12,134 bases of DNA from an uncultured Clostridia bacterium (GCA_937893735.1 CALBGD010000102.1:1-12134); one strand, 5' to 3'; positions 1 through 6,116 are shown, numbered from the stretch's first letter. The notes: generated by a model not told the origin, from the letters alone. Numbers and translations: made by a program.

Positions 1-228
1 GATGACCAGCCGCTCCTCGGGCTTTACGCCGGCGTCGTCCAGAGCCTTTTTCGCAGCCTCAATGCCCATGAAATAGCCGGGCTTGTCGGTGAGGATATGG
101 CGCTGCTTTATTCCGGTGCGGGGGGTTATCCACTCGTCAGAGGTGTCCAGGAATTCCGCAAACTTGTTGTTGTCCGCAACGAATTCCGGGACATAGCTGC
201 CGGTGCCTAAAATCTGAATTCCGCTCAT
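1..228 (-). CDS. fabH: 3-oxoacyl-ACP synthase III (FabH), N-terminal 76 residues, cut by window edge
   Basis: Condenses acetyl-CoA with malonyl-ACP to start fatty acid synthesis in the cytosol. Only the first 76 codons are present; the gene continues past position 1. The reverse-strand translation starts MSGIQILGTGSYVPE and holds the family hallmark TSDEWITPRTGIKQRHI at residues 29-45, whose Trp33 matches the CoA-contacting Trp of known FabH enzymes. The catalytic Cys-His-Asn triad lies outside the window. The ATG at 226-228 follows an AAGGAG ribosome site 7-8 nt upstream. A consensus promoter (337-365) gives a leader of about 100 nt. fabH is divergent from the fumarase gene and separate from fabD at 1594. 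A FabH paralogue with another acyl starter cannot be excluded from this fragment. Confidence 0.88.
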   Translation of the reverse strand, partial: MSGIQILGTGSYVPEFVADNNKFAEFLDTSDEWITPRTGIKQRHILTDKPGYFMGIEAAKKALDDAGVKPEERLVI

Positions 229-293
229 TAAAAATACTCCTTGATTTTCTTTGCAACATATAGTATAATATTATAGTCAGCATTATAGCAATA

Positions 294-318
294 TCTGCCG
301 AAAAATTTGCTAGGCAGA
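294..318. promoter_or_regulatory. inverted repeat in the fabH leader, with alternative -10 boxes
   Basis: TCTGCC at 294-299 and GGCAGA at 313-318 form a 6-bp inverted repeat with a 13-nt spacer. It lies just downstream of the expected start of the fabH transcript, so it could be an operator or an RNA hairpin. On the minus strand a TATAAT at 282-287, preceded by TGC (extended -10), and a perfect 12-bp palindrome at 264-275 offer extra promoter-like sequence closer to the gene. No known FapR- or FabT-type operator is recognisable. The function is inferred from position only. Confidence 0.3.
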
Positions 319-336
319 ATATGACATACCATATTT

Positions 337-365
337 ATTTTACCCCATTACAGCGATTTTGTCAA
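337..365 (-). promoter_or_regulatory. sigma-A promoter for fabH
   Basis: On the minus strand TTGACA (360-365) and TAAAAT (337-342) are separated by exactly 17 bp, a near-consensus housekeeping promoter. The predicted start is near 330, about 100 nt before the fabH ATG. Confidence 0.8.
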
Positions 366-453
366 CAGTTTTTTCAACGAATCCGGTAAAACTGGCGATT
401 TACTCGCTGATTATTTCAGCAAAAATTGTATTTTACGGCTTGCATGGGATTTA

Positions 454-484
454 TTGCCTGCACCCCGCGAAATTCTATTATAAT
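454..484 (+). promoter_or_regulatory. candidate promoter for the fumarase alpha gene
   Basis: TTGCCT (454-459) is followed by TATTAT (476-481, spacer 16) or a perfect TATAAT (479-484, spacer 19). The -10 is good but the -35 and spacing are uncertain. The transcript would begin near 490, leaving a very short leader before the AAAGGA ribosome site at 494-499. Confidence 0.4.
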
Positions 485-509
485 ATAGGTAAGAAAGGAT
501 ATACAGATA

Positions 510-1352
510 ATGCGAGAAATTCCATCATCAGCCATTACGGAAACCGTGGCGCGGCTGTGCGAGCAGGCTAACCTGAAACTCCCCTGCGGCATGAAGGAGT
601 GCATAAGCGGCAGTATTGCGAAGGAGAAAAGCCCCCTGTGCCGCAGCGTGCTCTCAGATATAGTGGACAACATCGACTGCGCGGCGGAGCTCGGCGTGCC
701 GATATGTCAGGACACGGGCATGACGGTAATATTTGCGGAGATAGGTCAGGACGTGCACATCACCGGCGAGCCGTTTGAGGACGCGGTCAACGCGGGAGTT
801 GCGCAGGGCTACGTCAACGGGAAGCTCCGGCTGTCGATAGTTGGCGACCCGCTGGAGCGCAAAAATACCAACAACAACACCCCCGCCGTTATCCATACGC
901 GGATAGTCCCCGGGGACAAGATACATCTCATGGCGGCTCCGAAGGGCTTCGGAAGCGAAAACATGAGCCGCCTGAAAATGTTCACGCCGTCCGCCACAAA
1001 GCAGGATATCGTGGATTTCGTGACCGAGTGCGTCAGCCTTGCAGGAAGCAACCCATGTCCCCCGATAGTTGTCGGCGTGGGGATAGGAGGGGACTTCGAG
1101 TATTCCGCGTACCTCGCGAAAAAGGCGCTCTGCCGCGACCTTTCAAAGCGGAATCCCGACCCGGTCTACGCGGAGCTTGAACAGCAGATGCTGGACAGCA
1201 TAAACCGCCTTGGCATAGGCTCGCAGGGCTTCGGCGGGACTGTCACGGCGCTGTACGTCAATATTGAGAAATCCGCAACGCATATCGCTGGGCTTCCGGT
1301 GGCGGTGAACATCGGGTGCCATGTGACGCGGCACGCGGAAGCGGATATCTGA
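510..1352 (+). CDS. fumarate hydratase class I, alpha subunit (TtdA/FumA-N family)
   Basis: The [4Fe-4S] domain of class I fumarase/tartrate dehydratase, which interconverts fumarate and malate (or dehydrates tartrate) in the cytosol. The 280-residue length is normal for a separate alpha chain. The three cysteines expected to hold the iron-sulfur cluster are seen in their usual contexts: Cys66 in PICQDTGM, Cys183 in SNPCPPIVVGVGIGGDFE and Cys270 in NIGCHVTRHAE; the KNTNNNTPA substrate-pocket segment is at 118-126. The start ATG follows AAAGGA with about 10 nt spacing. The C-terminal beta subunit, normally encoded directly downstream, is absent here: the next 240 bp hold a repeat element and then fabD. 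Fumarate rather than L-tartrate as substrate is inferred, since the alpha sequence does not separate them. Confidence 0.88.
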   Translation: MREIPSSAITETVARLCEQANLKLPCGMKECISGSIAKEKSPLCRSVLSDIVDNIDCAAELGVPICQDTGMTVIFAEIGQDVHITGEPFEDAVNAGVAQGYVNGKLRLSIVGDPLERKNTNNNTPAVIHTRIVPGDKIHLMAAPKGFGSENMSRLKMFTPSATKQDIVDFVTECVSLAGSNPCPPIVVGVGIGGDFEYSAYLAKKALCRDLSKRNPDPVYAELEQQMLDSINRLGIGSQGFGGTVTALYVNIEKSATHIAGLPVAVNIGCHVTRHAEADI

Positions 1353-1394
1353 CGCGGGAAAAACATCACTCCTCATTCAGCGAAAATGCTGCTT

Positions 1395-1538
1395 GTAGGG
1401 GAGGGGCTTGCCCCTCCCGGAAAACGCATTTCGCGCATTAAAGGGCGGGAGGGGCAAACACGATGTTTGCCTATGCGCACCAAAGCGCGGCAAGGACGCC
1501 GCGCAGCCCAGTGCGCACTAGGCAAGCCCCTCCCCTAC
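1395..1538. repeat. repeat element copy 1, 144 bp, 18-bp terminal inverted repeats
   Basis: The ends GTAGGGGAGGGGCTTGCC (1395-1412) and its exact reverse complement (1521-1538) define the element. Inside are 12-bp inverted arms TTGCCCCTCCCG (1408-1419) and CGGGAGGGGCAA (1446-1457) around a 26-bp loop; a GCAAACA-CGA-TGTTTGC hairpin (1454-1470); a short GCGCGGC/GCCGCGC pair (1485-1503); and an imperfect GCCTATGCGCAC/GTGCGCACTAGGC pair (1469-1523). It aligns over its length, in opposite orientation, with 3899-4154. It encodes no protein; it is a small non-autonomous palindromic repeat. A run of seven T (1546-1552) follows the right end, so the hairpin may end transcription of the fumarase gene. 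No convincing fabD promoter is visible between this element and the fabD ribosome site. Confidence 0.9.
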
Positions 1539-1593
1539 GGAATTCTTTTTTTAGGCAAATCACACAAAAACAAGTATTTTGGAGGTTCATCAA

Positions 1594-2517
1594 ATGAAAA
1601 CAGTTTTCTTATTTTCCGGACAGGGCTCACAGTACCCGGGCATGGGCGCGGAGCTTGCTGAAAAATCCTCTGCGGCAAAGCACATACTTGAGTGCGGCTC
1701 TGACATAATGGGCTTCGACCTCGCGAAGAAGCTCAGCGATTCCACCCCGGAGGAGCTTGCGCAGACAAGGCTCTCTCAGCCGGCTATATTCACCACTTCC
1801 ATGCTCGCCCTGGCGGCGGCGCGCGAAAACGGAATCGACAACTGCGCGGTTGCGGGTCACTCCCTCGGCGAGTACGCGGCTATGTACGCTTCCGGAATGC
1901 TCGGCATGGAGGACGCGTTCAAAGCTATAAAGCTCCGCTCGGCGGCAATGGCTGAGGCGGCTGAGGCCACCGGAGGCTCCATGGCGGCCATCATCGGCAG
2001 CGACAACGACACCATCGCAAAGGTATGCGAGGAAGTAAACGGCTTCTGCGCACCCGCTAACTACAACAGCCCCCAGCAGACCGTTATCGCGGGCGAATCC
2101 GCCGCTGTAGACGAGGCTGTCGCAAAGTTCGGCGAGATGGGCAAGCGCGCCGTGAAGCTCGCAGTTTCCGCAGCGTTCCACACAAAGCTCATGGCGGGAG
2201 CCGCTGAGAAATTCAAGGCTGAAATAGCCGGATTCCCGTTCAGGGCGCCGGAGTGCGCGTTCTACTCCAACCTCTACGGTAAGAAGCTGGACGACTTCTC
2301 GGATATGCCCTCCTACCTCGCGGCGCATATCTGCTCTCCGGTAAGGTTCGTGGACGAGCTGACCGCTATGCAGGCGGACGGTATCGAGGCCTATGTTGAG
2401 CTCGGCCCCGGAAAGGTGCTCACCGGTCTTGTGAAGAAATTCGACCGCGGCTCCAATGCAATGCACATTGAAAATGCTGAAACTCTGGAAAAGGCTCTCG
2501 CCGCACTGAAAGGTTGA
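1594..2517 (+). CDS. fabD: malonyl-CoA:ACP transacylase (FabD)
   Basis: Moves the malonyl group from CoA to acyl carrier protein, making the extender unit for fatty acid synthesis. The 307 residues are full length. Visible motifs are GQGSQ (9-13, oxyanion hole), GHSLGEYAA with nucleophile Ser90 (88-96), Arg115 that binds the malonyl carboxylate (KLRSAAM), Asn/Gln segment YNSPQQ (157-162), catalytic His196 in SAAFHTKLM, and the ELGPGKVLTGL loop near the C-terminus. The ATG at 1594 was chosen because GGAGG (1581-1585) sits 8 nt upstream; an in-frame TTG at 1579 overlaps that ribosome site and is not credible. It is the first gene of a tight run with aroE and aroK, a mixed fatty-acid and shikimate cluster rather than the more usual fab operon. 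Confidence 0.95.
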   Translation: MKTVFLFSGQGSQYPGMGAELAEKSSAAKHILECGSDIMGFDLAKKLSDSTPEELAQTRLSQPAIFTTSMLALAAARENGIDNCAVAGHSLGEYAAMYASGMLGMEDAFKAIKLRSAAMAEAAEATGGSMAAIIGSDNDTIAKVCEEVNGFCAPANYNSPQQTVIAGESAAVDEAVAKFGEMGKRAVKLAVSAAFHTKLMAGAAEKFKAEIAGFPFRAPECAFYSNLYGKKLDDFSDMPSYLAAHICSPVRFVDELTAMQADGIEAYVELGPGKVLTGLVKKFDRGSNAMHIENAETLEKALAALKG

Positions 2518-2522
2518 TGATC

Positions 2523-3374
2523 ATGCGTAAATTCGGAATTTTAGGACACCCCCTCGGACACTCCCTCTCCCCGCAGATACACACCGCGCTGTTCGCACTG
2601 GACGGTGAAAAGGTGGACTACGAAATGTACGACATCGCCCCGGAGGAGCTCCGCGGGAAATTCGATTTCCTCGCTTCTCTGGACGGATTCAACATCACTA
2701 TCCCGCACAAGGTCTCTATCATAGACTTCTGCGACCGTCTGGACGCGGGAGCCCAGCGCTACCGCTCCGTTAACTGCATAAAGTGCGGAAAGGACGAGAA
2801 AGTCGGCTACAACACCGATGTTATCGGCTTCACCAAGTCCATCGCGGCGCTCGGTGCTTCGCTGAATTCAAGGGTGCTGCTCATCGGCTGCGGCGGCGTT
2901 GGCAGAATGATGGCGATAGAAACCGCGCTCGAAGGCGGCGACCTCACCATCGCGGCGCTCCAGTCCGACAAGGCTCTCGCCGAGGAGGTAGTCAAGGAGA
3001 TAAAGGCGCTCAAGGCTGACGCAAAGGTGCAGATAGCATGGATAAGCGGCGCGGCGCTCGATAAGTGCGACCTTCCGGAGGGCGCGCAGTTCGACCTGCT
3101 GGTAAACGCGTGCCCAGTGGGAATGTACCCCAAGGTGGACAGAATGCCCTGTACTCCCGCAGTGCTGGACGGCGTGAAATTCGTGTTTGACGCGGTGTAC
3201 AACCCCAAGGTCACTCTGCTTGCAAAGACCGCCCGCGAAAAGGGCGCGAAGGCAATGACCGGAATGGCTATGCTGGTGCTTCAGGCTGTCGCGGCTCATG
3301 AGATATGGGACGGAGCCTCCTACAAGACCGAGGACATCAACAGGATAATCTCCGATATGGAGGACCTGATATGA
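2523..3374 (+). CDS. aroE: shikimate dehydrogenase (AroE)
   Basis: Reduces 3-dehydroshikimate to shikimate with a nicotinamide cofactor. The 283-residue protein has the substrate motif SLSPQIH (14-20), catalytic Lys63 in NITIPHK (57-63), Asn84 and Asp99 (GYNTD), the dinucleotide loop GCGGVGR (122-128), NACPVGMYP, FDAVYNPKVT, and Gln254 in GMAMLVLQ. The NRT-type loop that usually binds the NADP phosphate is replaced by Ala145-Leu146-Gln147, so cofactor preference may differ. ATG at 2523 is preferred because AAAGG (2509-2513) lies 9 nt upstream; an ATG at 2517 that overlaps the fabD stop in TGATG is the alternative. The stop overlaps the aroK start (ATGA), implying translational coupling. A quinate/shikimate dehydrogenase paralogue is less likely given aroK next door. 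Confidence 0.92.
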   Translation: MRKFGILGHPLGHSLSPQIHTALFALDGEKVDYEMYDIAPEELRGKFDFLASLDGFNITIPHKVSIIDFCDRLDAGAQRYRSVNCIKCGKDEKVGYNTDVIGFTKSIAALGASLNSRVLLIGCGGVGRMMAIETALEGGDLTIAALQSDKALAEEVVKEIKALKADAKVQIAWISGAALDKCDLPEGAQFDLLVNACPVGMYPKVDRMPCTPAVLDGVKFVFDAVYNPKVTLLAKTAREKGAKAMTGMAMLVLQAVAAHEIWDGASYKTEDINRIISDMEDLI

Positions 3375-3889
3375 ACGCTTCCGTGTACCTCTGCGGCTTC
3401 ATGGGCTGCGGAAAGAGCCACATAGGCAGGCTTGTGGCGGCGGAGCTGGGGCGGGAGTTCCTCGACATGGACAGGTATATCGTGGAGCACGAGAAAATGT
3501 CCATACCGCAGATTTTCGAGAAATTCGGCGAGCCGCACTTCCGTCAGCTTGAGGCAAAGTATATCCGCCAGCTCAGCGGCGGCTACATCGTTGCGACCGG
3601 CGGCGGGGCGCTCATAAACGAGCATACCGCGCAGTTCGCCCGGGAGAGCGGGCTTTCCGTCTACATCAACACCTCGTTTGAGAACTGCTACGAACGCATA
3701 AAGAACGACTCCAACCGCCCGCTTGTCGTGAACAACACCCCGGAGCAGCTCCGGCAGATATACGACGCCCGCGCTGAGATATACCGCCGCAATTCCATGG
3801 CGATGGTCAACGGAAACGCCAAGGATACGGTCATCTGCGGGGAGATAGTCAAGCTGGTTCAGGCATTCGAAAAAAACGGGCGGCTTTGA
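3371..3889 (+). CDS. aroK: shikimate kinase (AroK)
   Basis: Phosphorylates shikimate to shikimate 3-phosphate with ATP, the step after AroE. The 172 residues are the normal length. The P-loop GFMGCGKS (9-16) is present, with His17 where Thr is common; the DMD motif (32-34) binds magnesium and shikimate, Arg58 and the GGG motif (77-79) form the shikimate pocket, Arg116 in SNRPLV is the lid arginine, and Arg134 matches the other shikimate-binding arginine. The ATG at 3371 overlaps the aroE stop by four bases (ATGA). An in-frame upstream start at 3305 would lie inside aroE and is not needed. It is the last gene of the run; repeat copy 2 starts 10 bp after its stop. Confidence 0.94.
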   Translation: MNASVYLCGFMGCGKSHIGRLVAAELGREFLDMDRYIVEHEKMSIPQIFEKFGEPHFRQLEAKYIRQLSGGYIVATGGGALINEHTAQFARESGLSVYINTSFENCYERIKNDSNRPLVVNNTPEQLRQIYDARAEIYRRNSMAMVNGNAKDTVICGEIVKLVQAFEKNGRL

Positions 3890-3955
3890 TACAGGATTGT
3901 AGGGGAGGGGCTTGCCCGGTGCGCACTAGGCTGCGCAGCGTCCATGTTCTTTCGT

Positions 3956-4016
3956 TAGTTTGGCGCAACACGAAACAAATCCTTTAAACAATCATGTGAT
4001 TTTTTGCGCCAAACTA
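3956..4016. repeat. nested 61-bp inverted-repeat element inside repeat copy 2
   Basis: TAGTTTGGCGCAA (3956-3968) and its exact reverse complement (4004-4016) flank a 35-bp AT-rich centre. The 13-bp perfect ends and small size suggest a second small palindromic element inserted into the first. No clear target duplication is seen around it. Confidence 0.75.
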
Positions 4017-4024
4017 GCCCCTCC

Positions 4025-4077
4025 GGCACTTCGTGCCACCTCCCCCGCTGGGGGAGACACGCGCTTTGGTGCGCGTG
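4025..4077. repeat. hairpin cluster inside repeat copy 2
   Basis: Three short hairpins follow one another: GGCAC-TTC-GTGCC (4025-4037), CTCCCCC-GCT-GGGGGAG (4040-4056) and CACGCGC-N6-GCGCGTG (4058-4077). The first two have no equivalent in copy 1 and, with the 61-bp element, make up the extra sequence of this copy. The third overlaps the block that the two copies share. Confidence 0.6.
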
Positions 4078-4188
4078 GGCAAACATCCTGTTTGCCCCTC
4101 CCGGAAAACGCATTTCGCGCATTAAAGGGCGGGAGGGGCAAGCCCCTCCCCTACGGGAATGCGTAAAATATATCAGAATTCAAATTAT

Positions 4189-4210
4189 AAGGGGCGTTCT
4201 GCCCCTTTTC
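4189..4210 (+). terminator. hairpin with T-rich tail just ahead of the amidohydrolase ribosome site
   Basis: AAGGGGC (4189-4195), loop GTTCT, GCCCCTT (4201-4207), then TTC and more T. It could end the fabD-aroE-aroK transcript. Its tail runs into the ribosome site GGAAAGG at 4214-4220, so it could also act as a leader attenuator. No convincing promoter was seen between it and the start codon. Confidence 0.5.
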
Positions 4211-4226
4211 TTTGGAAAGGTTCAAA

Positions 4227-5417
4227 ATGGAAATAATAAATGTAAAAATAGTCTCCATGTCCGGGCATGATTCCGAATGCGGATTCGTGCGGTGCGCGGA
4301 CGGAGTTTTCACCGAAACCGGCGATATGTCCGCGTATTCCCCGGAGCCCGGCGGTGAGGTCATAGACGGCGCGGGGCTGACACTCTACCCGGGATTCATC
4401 GACGCGCACTGCCACCTCGGTATGTGGAACGACGCGCTGTGCTTCGAGGGCGAGGACGGCAACGAGGACACCGACCCCTCCACGCCGCACCTGCGGGCGC
4501 TGGACAGCATAAACGCAATGGACAGGTGCTTCGCTGACGCGGTTTCCGCGGGAGTCACCACGGTGTGCACAGGAGTGGGCTCCGCGAACCCCATAGGCGG
4601 CTCGTTCGAGCTCATCAAGACATGGGGAAGCCGCCGCGTGGACGACCTTATCGTAAAGTCCCCGGTTGCCATGAAATTCGCCCTCGGCGAGAATCCGAAG
4701 AACACCTACAACGACCGGGACGAAACTCCGGTCACCCGCATGGCTACCGCCGCGATAATCCGGGAGCAGCTCATAAAGGCAAAGCGTTACAGCGAGGATA
4801 TCGCGGAATACGAGCGCCTCAAAGGCACGGACGACGAGATATCCCGCCCGGATTACGACATCAAGTGCGAAGCGCTCCTGCCGCTGTTTGACAGGGAGCA
4901 CCCGCTGAAAGCGCACTTCCACTGCCACCGCGCGGACGATATATTCACCGCCCAGCGGCTTGCAAAGGAGTTCGGGCTGGACTATGTGCTCATTCACTGC
5001 ACCGACGGCGCCCTCATCGCGGAGGAACTCGCGCAGGACAAGCCGGCCATAGTTCTCGGACCTATTTTCGGCGACCGCGGCAAGCCGGAGCTTGCAAATC
5101 ACGACATCGCGACCCCGGCGGCGCTCTCCGCAAAGGGAATGAGCTTCGCGCTGTGCACCGACCACCCGGAGACCCCGATACAGTACCTGCCCCTCACAGC
5201 CGCGCTTGCAGTGCGCGGAGGGCTCTCCCGGGAGGAGGCTCTGCGCGGAATCACGATAAACGCCGCAGAGGTCCTCGGAGTCACCGACAGGATAGGCGCG
5301 GTGAAGCCCGGTCTTGACGCGGATTTCTCACTCTACGCGGACGACCCGATAAGCATGATGACCCAGCCAGTGATGGTGGCGGTCAGGGGAAAAATCGCGG
5401 TAGACAAACGAAGATAA
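4227..5417 (+). CDS. metal-dependent amidohydrolase, imidazolonepropionase-like
   Basis: A TIM-barrel hydrolase of the amidohydrolase superfamily (COG1228-like), 396 residues, cytosolic, substrate unknown. An N-terminal beta-sandwich part leads into GFIDAHCHLG with the metal-binding His61 and His63. Lys150 in SPVAMKFALGENPK may be the bridging or substrate-contacting lysine of this subgroup. HFHCHRADD (230-238) and LIHCTDG (His257) supply the later metal histidines, and Asp312 in CTDHPETP is the expected catalytic aspartate; GITINAAEVLGV and GAVKPGLDADFSLY are the usual C-terminal signatures. ATG at 4227 has GGAAAGG six nt upstream; an in-frame TTG at 4212 overlaps that site. It stands alone between the repeat and the sigma factor gene. 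hutI is unlikely because no histidine-degradation genes are near. Confidence 0.85.
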   Translation: MEIINVKIVSMSGHDSECGFVRCADGVFTETGDMSAYSPEPGGEVIDGAGLTLYPGFIDAHCHLGMWNDALCFEGEDGNEDTDPSTPHLRALDSINAMDRCFADAVSAGVTTVCTGVGSANPIGGSFELIKTWGSRRVDDLIVKSPVAMKFALGENPKNTYNDRDETPVTRMATAAIIREQLIKAKRYSEDIAEYERLKGTDDEISRPDYDIKCEALLPLFDREHPLKAHFHCHRADDIFTAQRLAKEFGLDYVLIHCTDGALIAEELAQDKPAIVLGPIFGDRGKPELANHDIATPAALSAKGMSFALCTDHPETPIQYLPLTAALAVRGGLSREEALRGITINAAEVLGVTDRIGAVKPGLDADFSLYADDPISMMTQPVMVAVRGKIAVDKRR

Positions 5418-5418
5418 T

Positions 5419-5455
5419 GTCGGGAAAGGTAAACAGACCGTTCGCCCTCCCCTAC
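5419..5455. repeat. short degenerate remnant of the repeat family
   Basis: Just after the amidohydrolase stop, TGTCGGGAAAGG (5419-5430) and GCCCTCCCCTACG (5444-5456) resemble the left and right ends of the two larger elements, with several changes and almost no interior. It could be a decayed or minimal copy. The match is short, so chance similarity remains possible. Confidence 0.4.
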
Positions 5456-5482
5456 GAAAGCCCGTCAAAAACAATAAATATT

Positions 5483-5510
5483 TGCAACCTTTTCCCTCCC
5501 TGCCCGGTTT
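5483..5510 (+). promoter_or_regulatory. candidate ECF-type promoter of the sigma/anti-sigma pair
   Basis: TGCAACCTTTT (5483-5493) carries the AAC core of ECF -35 elements and is followed, 16 bp after AAC, by CGGTTT (5505-5510), resembling the CGTC-type -10. This layout is typical of sigma factors that transcribe their own gene. A housekeeping reading (TTGCAA with a downstream TATA) has poor spacing. Confidence 0.45.
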
Positions 5511-5523
5511 TATATATGAATTC

Positions 5524-5541
5524 ATACGGAGAGATCCGTAT
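5524..5541. promoter_or_regulatory. 7-bp inverted repeat just upstream of the sigma factor ribosome site
   Basis: ATACGGA (5524-5530), spacer GAGA, TCCGTAT (5535-5541), perfect arms, ending 6 bp before the GGAGA ribosome site (5548-5552). It may be an operator or a small RNA hairpin that affects translation. Confidence 0.45.
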
Positions 5542-5558
5542 TCCGACGGAGAATTGAC

Positions 5559-6116
5559 ATGGACACACTATCGCTCTGCACAGCGGAGAGCTTCGAACAG
5601 GTGATGCAGTCCTATATGCCGATGGTGTACAGGATAGCTTTCGCGCGCCTTGCCGACCGAAGCGACGCCGAGGACGTCACTCAGGACGTTTTCCTGCGGT
5701 ACTTCCGTGCCGGCATTACATACAATAACGAGGAGCACCGGAAGGCGTGGCTTATTCGGTGCGCGGTGAACTGCGCCCTCAACGTCGCAGGCTCCGCATG
5801 GAACAGGCATAAGGCGGACGGCGCAGAGCTCGAAAAAATGCTCCTGCCCGAAAACGAACAGGCTCAGCCCGGCTGCGAGGAGCAGTTCGAGCAGACGGAG
5901 CGGCGGCTCTCCGTGATGAAAGCCGTGATGAAGCTCCCGGATAAATACCGGACGGTCATTCATCTGTTTTACTTTGAGGATATGTCGGTGGCGCAGATAA
6001 GTCAGGCGCTTGGCGCGGGCGAGTCCACCGTCAAATCCCAGCTCAGCCGCGCGCGGAAGCTGCTTAAGCCTCTGCTCGCGGAATTTGCAGATATCTCAGG
6101 GGAGGTGGTTTTCTGA
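5559..6116 (+). CDS. ECF-type RNA polymerase sigma factor
   Basis: A 185-residue sigma-70 family protein with only regions 2 and 4, as in ECF factors. Region 2 covers about residues 15-75, with ADRSDAEDVTQDVFLRYFR (32-50) for core binding and -10 recognition. Region 4 covers about 124-172, with LPDKYRTVIHLFYFEDMSVA followed by a helix-turn-helix and VKSQLSRARKLLK, which contacts the -35. The ATG has GGAGA six nt upstream. Its TGA overlaps the start of the downstream membrane gene (TGATG), the usual coupling for a sigma factor and its anti-sigma factor. Autoregulation is suggested by the ECF-like promoter at 5483. The signal it answers to is unknown. Confidence 0.9.
   Translation: MDTLSLCTAESFEQVMQSYMPMVYRIAFARLADRSDAEDVTQDVFLRYFRAGITYNNEEHRKAWLIRCAVNCALNVAGSAWNRHKADGAELEKMLLPENEQAQPGCEEQFEQTERRLSVMKAVMKLPDKYRTVIHLFYFEDMSVAQISQALGAGESTVKSQLSRARKLLKPLLAEFADISGEVVF

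Larger units (their letters stand above)
3899..4154. repeat. repeat element copy 2, 256 bp, inverted relative to copy 1, with insertion
   Basis: It carries the same 18-bp terminal inverted repeats as copy 1 (3899-3916 and 4137-4154). Read on the minus strand it aligns with copy 1: 4154-4061 with 1395-1488 (94 bp, no gaps) and 3943-3899 with 1494-1538 (45 bp, 4 mismatches by eye). In the first block only three single-base differences were seen, apart from a 26-bp loop between 12-bp inverted arms that is exactly reversed. Where copy 1 has four bases (1490-1493) this copy has about 116 (3944-4059), holding a nested inverted repeat and two hairpins. With the hairpin at 4189 it fills the 337-bp gap between aroK and the amidohydrolase gene. 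No coding potential. Confidence 0.88.

Noticed and set aside
359..571. 70-codon plus-strand frame before and into the fumarase gene
   Set aside because: It crosses the promoter region and overlaps the true gene out of frame, with no ribosome site.
1386..1661. Small plus-strand frame running through repeat copy 1, similar to one at 4004-4270
   Set aside because: The shared peptide arises only because both frames cross the same non-coding repeat; the frame then overlaps fabD in the wrong register.
1627..2466. Long open frame of 279 codons on the minus strand opposite fabD
   Set aside because: It lies wholly inside fabD with its strong motifs, has no ribosome site or family resemblance, and is explained by codon bias in GC-rich DNA.
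1395..4154. CRISPR array or integron-like repeats
   Set aside because: There are only two large copies, inverted relative to each other and separated by three genes, with no regular spacers and no cas or integrase gene.
4185..5165. Open frame of 326 codons on the minus strand opposite the amidohydrolase
   Set aside because: It is antisense to a clear enzyme gene, and its composition (many Arg, Val, Gly) is that of a shadow frame.
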